A stretch of DNA of 64,000 nt from DAOTWA01 sp034435955 (lineage in GTDB: Bacteria; Chloroflexota; Anaerolineae; Anaerolineales; Anaerolineaceae). The position numbers were made by a program, and so were the translations under genes. The stretch is taken from positions 5,104 through 69,103 of the forward strand of contig DAOTWA010000047.1 in assembly GCA_034435955.1 (NCBI GenBank). Reading direction: 5' to 3'. The notes below the pieces were generated by a model, which searched no databases, was not told where the DNA came from, and saw only the letters and a program-made list of their open reading frames with translations. Shown here in pieces: positions 14,745-21,270 of this stretch. Each line of letters begins with the position of its first letter. The stretch's first letter is position 1.

Positions 14745-17081
14745 TTAAACGACCCTGGCACGATTCTCACTGGCGGCCAGTAATCCCGTGACTTGCTCGG
14801 CTGGCGCTGGCTTATAGAACCAGTATCCTTGTGCCTGATCAAAGCCCATCTTTTTTAGAAAGCCATATTGTTCCTCGGTCTCTACTCCCTCAGCAATGAC
14901 CTGGCGGTTTTGATCATGGGCTCCGCGAATGAGTGCACAGGCCATCAGACGTTCGCGTACATCGCTGATGGCTCCCTGGAAGAGGCTGCGATTGATTTTG
15001 ATCTCATCGGATGGCAGTATGTCCAGGGTTTCCGACGATCGATAGCTGCTGAAATCGTCGAGTGATACATGAATCCCCAATTGTTTGATCCTCATAATCC
15101 GCTCGCGCAGCTCATCGGGAATATCCGGCATTTGTGTCGAAATATCCAGACACAGGTATTGAGCTTCGAGCCTGGTTTCTTCCAGGTTGGCCAATATAAA
15201 CGGTATAAGATCGGCGGACAATGCCGTTTGGAGAGATAGATTCACCATTACATATAGGGGTCGGTTGCTGATTCCCTGCCAGGCTTTCATCTGAGCGCAG
15301 GCCTGTTTCAGCACCCAGAAGTCGATCGCCTGGCCCATTCCAATGTGTTGGGCGATTGGCAGGAATTCTGCCGGCCTGAGAAGTCCGAGCGCGGGATGCT
15401 GCCAGCGTACCAGCGCTTCGACCATGTGGATTTGACCATCCTTCAAAGACACAATTGGCTGGTAATATACTTCGAACTCCCCGTTCTCCAACGCGCGGTG
15501 CAGGTCACGCTCTAGCAGGCAAGTTTCTGCGCGATCCCCGATTTGGCTTCCTTTTGCTGTGTAGCGGTAAGCTATCGATCCTTCCACCACCCAATATTCC
15601 TGTTGGGGACCCGTTTCGCGCGCCAGTATATGTGCGTCGGAGCGCTCGGCGATTTTCGCCAAATCATCAATGCTCTTTACATCAACTACTTTGCCATTGC
15701 CAAGGCTGGTTTCCGGGCTGATTTGTATAATCTGCTGGCTGTATTTCTGCTGGATGGCGGAGACCTCATCGCGGCCTTCGCGCACAGCCAGATATTCCGG
15801 GATGGCAATCCCCGCGAGAGCCAGCATGAGAGCCGCCACGGAGACCCATCGGGCGGTGAGCACATCCACCGATTTGTTCAGCACCAGCATCGTATTTGGC
15901 ACCACCGACGTGGCCTTGATCTGGCCGGAAGCGGTAGGTTTGAGTGGATCGCCGCCGTTGGGCGCGTTGTCGATCAGCACCATTTCCAGGCGATCGAGCT
16001 GGAAAAGTAATTCAGGCGAGAATTGATCCTTTACCTCCTGATCGCCAATCTGGCCGCCGATGGTGACTTTGGGCAGGATAGCCAGCTTGTAAGCCGGCAT
16101 CTCCACTCCCGTCAGATTCTGCACCTGTTCGATGCGCTCTTGTTCCTGGCAGATGTCCACCACTCCGGACGTTTGGAAGCTTTGGCCGTTAAATACGGTT
16201 TCTGATTGCAATGGGAAGCGGTGGAGCCAGCCGTTTGGCCCGCGCACCTCGGCCTCCAACTGGTAACGACCATTGGTTTGCATTGCCTGGTCGGAGAGAA
16301 GATGATAGGAAAACTGGAAGGTCACATTGCAACTCAGGCTCTGGAAGACCGGCTCACCGGGTCGCGCCACGCCGGTGTCGTACACCGCTGGGGAGCCTTT
16401 CGCGGTATAACTGAAGGCTCCTTCCTGCATGTAGGTGATTTCCCGTTCCTGGGTAGTTCTGGTTGGGCGCGAGAAGGCGAACACCGCCCCCGCTGCTGAC
16501 AGGCAGGCCACCACAGCCATGCCGAAGAATAACCCCTCTTTGTATTTTATGAATTTGTTCATGGCTCGCATTGCCTTTCCACCCAATTCCCTGAATTGAC
16601 GCTTCTGTTTCGTTTGAGGTGGTGTAACCCATAAGGATGCAAAGAAAAAGACTGTCGCGAGGGCCGTCATTGTGCCCATCGCAAGCGGCTGGCGCAGCCA
16701 GCGCACAGCGTTCCCAAAGCCGGGAAGGGCAAACCAGGCCCTGCCGATGATTTCTTTATCCTGGGGTTGGTATGAATCGATCCAGGTATTGTGGTCGCCG
16801 CGGATGATCCACCGATCCCCATTCCGGCCGATGATGCGGTGAATGACCGGTCCGACATCCGGATTCCGGTACGTCACCACGTCCCCTACCTGATACGCCT
16901 GCGCCTCTCGCAGCACGACCAGATCCCCCTTGTGGTAAAGCGGCTCCATGCTGTTGCCGTTGACGATCACGTAAGAGGTCCACCCGCCAATCTGAACAGG
17001 CGCAAGAAGCACCCACAGGCTGATGCCTGTAGCGATCAGCAGGGCGAGCATCGTGCGGGAGAGATGAGGGAAGCGGTTCAT
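14745..17081 (-). CDS. Signal peptidase I (ER/SipW type) fused to DUF5305-like and EAL domains
   Basis: A 778-residue fusion. Residues 1-150 are an S26B signal peptidase: N-terminal membrane helix, catalytic Ser44 in G-N-S-M-E-P, His81 in V-I-H-R-I-I (where classical bacterial enzymes have Lys) and Asp96 in R-G-D-H-N. Two more helices (about 150-170 and 190-212) lead to an extracytoplasmic region (about 220-400) resembling DUF5305, a family often found beside archaeal signal peptidases. After a helix at about 430-450, a cytoplasmic EAL domain (about 540-770) has E-A-L-V-R-W, N-L-S, S-L-D-D-F, I-K-I-N and A-E-G-V-E-T. The usual E-L-T-E-S is replaced by C-L-D-I-S, so phosphodiesterase activity is doubtful, though c-di-GMP binding is possible. 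The ATG at 17081 is preferred; its ribosome site is weak. Confidence 0.88.
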   Translation of the reverse strand: MNRFPHLSRTMLALLIATGISLWVLLAPVQIGGWTSYVIVNGNSMEPLYHKGDLVVLREAQAYQVGDVVTYRNPDVGPVIHRIIGRNGDRWIIRGDHNTWIDSYQPQDKEIIGRAWFALPGFGNAVRWLRQPLAMGTMTALATVFFFASLWVTPPQTKQKRQFRELGGKAMRAMNKFIKYKEGLFFGMAVVACLSAAGAVFAFSRPTRTTQEREITYMQEGAFSYTAKGSPAVYDTGVARPGEPVFQSLSCNVTFQFSYHLLSDQAMQTNGRYQLEAEVRGPNGWLHRFPLQSETVFNGQSFQTSGVVDICQEQERIEQVQNLTGVEMPAYKLAILPKVTIGGQIGDQEVKDQFSPELLFQLDRLEMVLIDNAPNGGDPLKPTASGQIKATSVVPNTMLVLNKSVDVLTARWVSVAALMLALAGIAIPEYLAVREGRDEVSAIQQKYSQQIIQISPETSLGNGKVVDVKSIDDLAKIAERSDAHILARETGPQQEYWVVEGSIAYRYTAKGSQIGDRAETCLLERDLHRALENGEFEVYYQPIVSLKDGQIHMVEALVRWQHPALGLLRPAEFLPIAQHIGMGQAIDFWVLKQACAQMKAWQGISNRPLYVMVNLSLQTALSADLIPFILANLEETRLEAQYLCLDISTQMPDIPDELRERIMRIKQLGIHVSLDDFSSYRSSETLDILPSDEIKINRSLFQGAISDVRERLMACALIRGAHDQNRQVIAEGVETEEQYGFLKKMGFDQAQGYWFYKPAPAEQVTGLLAASENRARVV

Positions 17082-17100
17082 GGTTGTTTTCTTGATAAAG

Positions 17101-17165
17101 ATTGGATAAATCCTGGAGGGGGGCGGTGTCAAGATAATCGGATTAATCCGCCCCCCTCATCCAAT
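17101..17165 (-). repeat. Long GC-rich inverted repeat between secreted-protein and peptidase genes
   Basis: GAGGGGGGCGG (17116-17126) pairs perfectly with CCGCCCCCCTC (17148-17158). An outer stem, ATTGGAT (17101-17107) with ATCCAAT (17159-17165), extends it past an 8-base bulge. It sits 12 bases after the stop of the upstream gene. It lacks a clear T-run on the minus strand, so it may be an attenuator or an mRNA-stabilising hairpin that sets a high ratio of secreted protein to peptidase. Confidence 0.65.
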
Positions 17166-17177
17166 AATCTGTGGGCG

Positions 17178-17555
17178 TTATTGTGCGGCAACGATGCGCA
17201 GGCTGTTCGCGTTGAGCACCGATACACCCCCGGTGAAAGAGCATGTCCATGTGCCGGAGCTCAGCGTGCAGCTATCTGCCCAGGTCGTACCAATTTGGGC
17301 CTTGACTGAGGCAGGTGTACCAGCGCTGGGATCGATCGGCGTCAGCGTGAAGCTGACCGAGTCGATCGAAGACGGGTTGCCTGTGTTAAGGTTGTAGTGG
17401 ATGGATCCGGCAGCATAACCGCTGATCGTTCCGCTGCCATCACCTGCGCCGGTAACTGGCACGGTATTGGCCGCTGCAAACGCGTAGCTGCTGGCGCCCA
17501 GGATCAAAGCCAGGGCAATAATGATAACCAGACGACTGCGGATATTGTGGTACAT
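17178..17555 (-). CDS. Small secreted protein, probable substrate of the adjacent signal peptidase
   Basis: A 125-residue protein with a signal peptide (basic M-Y-H-N-I-R-S-R, hydrophobic core to about residue 26) ending A-F-A-A. The predicted mature part begins A-N-T-V-P-V-T-G-A-G-D-G and continues with Gly/Ser/Thr-rich beta sequence and two Cys residues near the end (D-S-C-T-L and W-T-C-S-F) that could form a disulfide. Similar small proteins occur beside SipW-like peptidases, by analogy with TasA or camelysin; this resemblance is from memory and function is unknown. The ATG at 17555 follows GGAGGG (17560-17565). It is the first gene of the minus-strand locus. Confidence 0.75.
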   Translation of the reverse strand: MYHNIRSRLVIIIALALILGASSYAFAAANTVPVTGAGDGSGTISGYAAGSIHYNLNTGNPSSIDSVSFTLTPIDPSAGTPASVKAQIGTTWADSCTLSSGTWTCSFTGGVSVLNANSLRIVAAQ

Positions 17556-17720
17556 GTTTCCCTCCATAAAAAGATTTTTATGTTTGCTGTTACGATCATG
17601 ATGCCATGGATGATCGGCCTCTCGATGATCGCTGCATTCGCCATGTATGATAGTGAAATTTGGCTCCAATGCGGTTTGCTTAAGTTGGCTTCGGTTTGTT
17701 AATTGCCAACTTAGAAATAT

Positions 17721-17752
17721 AAAATCCCACCCAGGAATCAGGGTGGGATTTT
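17721..17752 (-). terminator. Hairpin terminator behind a gene remnant
   Basis: AAAATCCCACCC (17721-17732) pairs perfectly with GGGTGGGATTTT (17741-17752) around an 8-base loop. On the minus strand it is followed by ATATTT. It lies 24 bases after the stop of the remnant ORF at 17777-17995, which suggests that it once served that gene. Confidence 0.75.
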
Positions 17753-17776
17753 ACTGTTGCGCCGTATTTTCGCCGA

Positions 17777-17995
17777 TTACTTTCTCACTAATGGTATGAA
17801 AAATGGTTCCGAATGCAGAATTGTGCAGGTTCCTACACTCTTTCCCAGCACTACCCCTGCAGACTGGTCAGACAGCGCCACCTGGAACTGGAGAGTGCCC
17901 GCAGAGGAATCACCAGGCAGGATGGTAACGAGAATATCCCTGGAGGTCACACCGATGGGGAAAAGGTGTGTCCCCGATAATAGCCGTTTTTCTAG
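17777..17995 (-). pseudogene. 3' remnant of a secreted/Calx-beta-like protein gene
   Basis: The minus strand is open for 72 codons between an in-frame TAG (17996-17998) and the stop at 17777-17779, with no ATG. The translation looks like real protein: D-I-L-V-T-I-L-P-G-D, then L-Q-F-Q-V-A-L-S-D, a beta-sheet pattern like the end of a Calx-beta or similar Ig-type domain. It closes with F-F-I-P-L-V-R-K, resembling the short C-terminal Y-L-P-L-V-x-R/K ends of many Chloroflexota extracellular proteins. With a terminator just behind it and no 5' part in the AT-rich sequence upstream, it is best explained as the surviving 3' end of a deleted gene. A start at an internal GTG cannot be excluded. Confidence 0.55.
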
Positions 17996-18280
17996 CTAGT
18001 GTTTTGTCCACCGTCACAGCCTTTCTGTTACATTTATCACTATCCTTGACGGGATAAAATCCCTATAAAGGGTATGACACTCAATATTGTTATATTGAAT
18101 GTCTTTTATTCTTTCCGTTCTTTTAGGGATATGCAGTGATAGGCGTGGTTCAGTGATTTGGCATTCCAACTCCATCCTGGAGGTATTGTTTTGTATTATC
18201 CCTAAATTTCCGTTTTTCTTTAGAACTGAATTGATCCACGGTTCGATATCCTCTCCGGGTTGAGCGCATAGGAGGAAGAG
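17996..18280 (+). promoter_or_regulatory. AT-rich upstream region of the Hdr/Etf/Mvh operon with palindrome
   Basis: This region holds no gene I can support. TCAATAT-TGTT-ATATTGA (18081-18098) is a perfect 7-bp dyad that could be an operator. TTGACG (18046-18051) resembles a -35 box, but no matching -10 stands at normal spacing. The first gene of the operon is preceded by AGGAGGAAGAG, a strong ribosome site. Confidence 0.4.
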
Positions 18281-19477
18281 ATGGCGGGGACTGCTGCGTT
18301 GGACCAGGTTTCCGGTAAGGCTGATGGCATTGCGGTGGAATTGCGTGGTGATGCTTATCTAAGAGGATGCATCCAATGCGGGGATTGCTCCGGCGCCTGT
18401 CCATTTGCATACTTGATGGAATATCCCCCCAGCCGGATGGTATCTGCCTTGCGAGCAGATATCTTCGACCGAGTGCTCTCGGGCGAGACCGTGTGGATGT
18501 GTGTGGCCTGCTCGGCCTGCACCTCGGTTTGCCCGGTTCAAATCCCCATCACGAAAAACCTGATGACGCGCGTAAAGGAGGAACTCCTCCTGGCCGGCAA
18601 TGTCCCGACCGAGTTGCAGACCGCTCTGGAAAACTCCCAGCGGTATGGCAACCCGTTGGGTGAATCTCCGCGTAAGCGGGCGGACTGGATCCAGGGCTTG
18701 GACATCCCGGTGCCTCTTTTTGGGCGGGATAAGCGCTCTGCCGATGTGTTGTGGTTTGTCGGTGATTATCCGTCCTATCATCCCCGGGAGCAATTGGTAG
18801 CTCGCGCCTTTGCCCGCCTTTTGAATATCCTCGGTGTAGACTTCGCCATCTTGGGCGCTGAGGAAAACAGCGATGGCGATTCGCAGCGGCTGGCCGGTGA
18901 GCGTGGCCTTTTCGAGCTATTGGCCGAGAAGAACGGACGCGCTTTCCGCAAATACCAGTTCGGTGAAATCATCACCACTGACCCTCACGCTTTTAATGCT
19001 TTCAAAAACGAATATCCCAACCTGGGAATTTCTTATCCGGTTCGCCACTATACCCAATTCCTGGCCGAACGGTTAGAGTGGCTCAAGCCGCATCTGACTA
19101 AAGAGGTCAAAGCAAGAGTCGCTTTCCATGACCCTTGCTACCTTGGCCGGGTGAATGGCGAGTATGAGGCACCCCGTAAACTGCTTGCCGCCATACCCGG
19201 CCTCGAACTGGTCGAGATGCCCCACAATCGCAAGAACAGCCTGTGCTGCGGCGGCGGCGGAGGCGGTATGTGGATGGATGGCTTCCAATGGGAGATCGCC
19301 CACACGCGCCTTTCTGAGTGGCGGGTTTTGGAAGCCGATAAAGTTGGAGCGGAAGTGATGGCGGTTGCCTGCCCGTATGAGCCGCCCCGTTTCGAAGATG
19401 CGGTCAAGACGGTCTTGCCGGATGGCCATCTGGTCATCAAGGACATTGCCGAATTGCTATGTGAATCCATGGAATGA
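18281..19477 (+). CDS. Soluble HdrD-like (HdrC-HdrB fused) iron-sulfur protein
   Basis: A 398-residue cytoplasmic protein. Two 4Fe-4S ferredoxin motifs, C-I-Q-C-G-D-C-S-G-A-C-P (about 29-40) and C-V-A-C-S-A-C-T-S-V-C-P (about 73-84), form an HdrC-like module. The C-terminal part has a CCG (HdrB/GlpC-type) domain with H-D-P-C-Y-L-G-R and L-C-C-G-G-G-G-G-G near residue 320, then a lone Cys in V-A-C-P-Y-E. Such proteins pass electrons between ferredoxin-like clusters and a disulfide, quinone or partner flavoprotein. From about residue 145 onward it parallels the C-terminal half of the membrane protein at 21271-23268 (both start with L-W-F-V-G-D-Y), so the two are paralogs. It is the first gene of the nine-gene operon; substrate unknown. 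Confidence 0.88.
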   Translation: MAGTAALDQVSGKADGIAVELRGDAYLRGCIQCGDCSGACPFAYLMEYPPSRMVSALRADIFDRVLSGETVWMCVACSACTSVCPVQIPITKNLMTRVKEELLLAGNVPTELQTALENSQRYGNPLGESPRKRADWIQGLDIPVPLFGRDKRSADVLWFVGDYPSYHPREQLVARAFARLLNILGVDFAILGAEENSDGDSQRLAGERGLFELLAEKNGRAFRKYQFGEIITTDPHAFNAFKNEYPNLGISYPVRHYTQFLAERLEWLKPHLTKEVKARVAFHDPCYLGRVNGEYEAPRKLLAAIPGLELVEMPHNRKNSLCCGGGGGGMWMDGFQWEIAHTRLSEWRVLEADKVGAEVMAVACPYEPPRFEDAVKTVLPDGHLVIKDIAELLCESME

Positions 19478-19493
19478 TCCGAGGGAGGGAAAA

Positions 19494-20255
19494 ATGAAAA
19501 TCGCGGTTCCGGTTCAACTCGTGCCGGATCTTGTCGAAGAATTGGTGATCAACGAACAGGGAGATGGTCTGGACAGCGCCTACGTGCGCTGGATTCTCAA
19601 CGAATATGATGACCACGCCATCGAGCAGGCCATTTTGCTTAAAGAGAGCCATGGAGCCCAAGTCACCGTGCTGGCGCCTGACCTCGAAGGCGCTGACGAT
19701 GTGCTCTTTGCCGCTGCCGCCAAAGGCGCCGATCAGCTCATCAAGCTGACCGCCGATTTTGACGCTGGCTTCAACTCCCATGCCCTCGCGAGCCTGTTCC
19801 ATCCGGTACTTCAGGCCATTCATCCCGACCTGGTTCTTACCGGCGTTCAGGCGCACAATGCTCTGGATGGCCCCCTCGGCCCCTATCTGGCAGAGCGACT
19901 TGGCCTACCTTTTGTGGGAACTGTATCCAATGTCTCCCTGAACGGCGATCGGGTTATTGCCCACAAGGAATATCCCGGCGGTTTGGCAGCGGAAATTGAG
20001 GTGACCCTTCCGGCAGTTCTGGGCATCCAGGTGGCGGCCCAGCCTCCGCGTTATGTCCCCATCAGCAAGGTGCGCATGGCTATGAAGTCCGCTTCGATCG
20101 AAGAACAGAGCGGCGAGCTTGACCCGAGCGGCGGCCTTCGTCCGCAGCGTGTGTTCCTGCCAGAGGCGGCTGGCGGGGCGGTGATGATCGCTGGCAGCGT
20201 GAATGAGGTTGCCGATCGGATCGTGGCAATTTTCAAAGAACAGGGCCTGCTCTGA
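19494..20255 (+). CDS. etfB: Electron transfer flavoprotein beta subunit
   Basis: A 253-residue EtfB. The N-terminus M-K-I-A-V-P-V-Q-L-V-P-D, the E-Y-D-D-H-A-I-E-Q-A segment and the nucleotide-binding region L-T-G-V-Q-A-H-N-A-L-D-G-P-L-G-P followed by A-E-R-L-G-L-P fit the family, although the usual T-G-Q motif is degenerate. With EtfA it forms a heterodimer carrying FAD plus either AMP or a second FAD. It starts at ATG 19494, with GGGAGGG just upstream, 16 bp after the preceding gene and 12 bp before etfA. In this context it should exchange electrons with the membrane Fe-S oxidoreductase encoded next. Whether it bifurcates cannot be decided by eye. Confidence 0.93.
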   Translation: MKIAVPVQLVPDLVEELVINEQGDGLDSAYVRWILNEYDDHAIEQAILLKESHGAQVTVLAPDLEGADDVLFAAAAKGADQLIKLTADFDAGFNSHALASLFHPVLQAIHPDLVLTGVQAHNALDGPLGPYLAERLGLPFVGTVSNVSLNGDRVIAHKEYPGGLAAEIEVTLPAVLGIQVAAQPPRYVPISKVRMAMKSASIEEQSGELDPSGGLRPQRVFLPEAAGGAVMIAGSVNEVADRIVAIFKEQGLL

Positions 20256-20267
20256 AGGAGGGCTGAA

Positions 20268-21233
20268 ATGTCTCAGGATATTTTTGTCTTCATCGAGCAT
20301 CTCCGCGGCGTGGTGGCGGACATCACTTACATGGGCCTGGCTCAGGCTCGCGCCCTGGCGTCTTCTACGGGAGGCAAAGTGGTCGGGGTGCTGCTCGGCA
20401 ATGCGGCCGAATCCCTCTCTCATGACCTGGCCGCCGATGAAATCCTCTATCTCGATCACCCTTCCCTGGCCGAGTACACCTGGGATGCGTATCTCACAAC
20501 CCTGGCCGCTGTGGTGAAAGAGCGCGCCCCGCGCCTGGTTCTCTTCGGGGATACCAGCATTGGCGCTGAAGCCGCTTCCGGATTGGCGGCACGCCTCAAT
20601 GCGCCCATGGTTGGTTTTTGCCGCCGGTTGGACGCAAATGGGGGCATCCGTTTCCTCAGCCAGATTTGCGGCGGCAAGCTCCTTGCGGAAGGAGTCCTGC
20701 CGGAAGGAACCGTTGTGGCAGCGTTGTTGCCGGGCGCCTTTAAAGTGGACGAAGGACGCAGTCCTACGCCTCCGCCAGTGACCCGCCTTGCCCCTCCGCC
20801 AGTAGATGCGTCCCGCGTCGCCATCCGCCAGTTTATCGAGCCGGAAAGCGGTGACGTAGACATCACCCGCGAACAAATACTCGTTGCGGTTGGACGAGGC
20901 ATACAGCGCGAGGACAATCTTCCTCTCGCCCAGGAGCTGGCCGATGCGTTGGGCGGCGTGGTTGTAGCCAGCCGGCCAGTGATCGACCAAAAATGGTTGC
21001 CGACCACTCGACTGGTTGGTAAATCTGGAAAGGTAGTCAAGCCCAAGGTTTATCTGGCGTTGGGCATCAGCGGCGCCCCTGAGCACACCGAAGCCATCAC
21101 CGGCAGCGAGATGATCATCGCGGTCAATACCGACCCAGCCGCTCCGATCTTTAGCTTGGCCAAATACGGTGCCCAGGTGGATATTTTGGACTTGCTGCCA
21201 GCGTTGACCGACAAGGTACGGCAGTCTAAATGA
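20268..21233 (+). CDS. etfA: Electron transfer flavoprotein alpha subunit
   Basis: A 321-residue EtfA. The N-terminal half is the variable ETF domain; the C-terminal FAD domain is well kept: V-A-V-G-R-G-I near residue 205, A-S-R-P-V-I-D, the T-T-R-L-V-G-K-S-G segment, and L-A-L-G-I-S-G-A-P-E-H followed by I-A-V-N-T-D-P-A-A-P-I-F. A proline-rich hinge separates the two halves. AAGGAGGG precedes the ATG. With EtfB it should shuttle electrons to the downstream Hdr-like membrane oxidoreductase, a combination known from bacterial EtfAB:quinone systems. Confidence 0.95.
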   Translation: MSQDIFVFIEHLRGVVADITYMGLAQARALASSTGGKVVGVLLGNAAESLSHDLAADEILYLDHPSLAEYTWDAYLTTLAAVVKERAPRLVLFGDTSIGAEAASGLAARLNAPMVGFCRRLDANGGIRFLSQICGGKLLAEGVLPEGTVVAALLPGAFKVDEGRSPTPPPVTRLAPPPVDASRVAIRQFIEPESGDVDITREQILVAVGRGIQREDNLPLAQELADALGGVVVASRPVIDQKWLPTTRLVGKSGKVVKPKVYLALGISGAPEHTEAITGSEMIIAVNTDPAAPIFSLAKYGAQVDILDLLPALTDKVRQSK

Positions 21234-21270
21234 GGCGAAGGCCAGGGAACGGGTTCTTGCGAGGGAAGAA

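Noticed and set aside
17757..17999. An 80-codon plus-strand ORF
   Set aside because: It lies opposite the minus-strand gene remnant, which has much more protein-like sequence, and it has no ribosome site.
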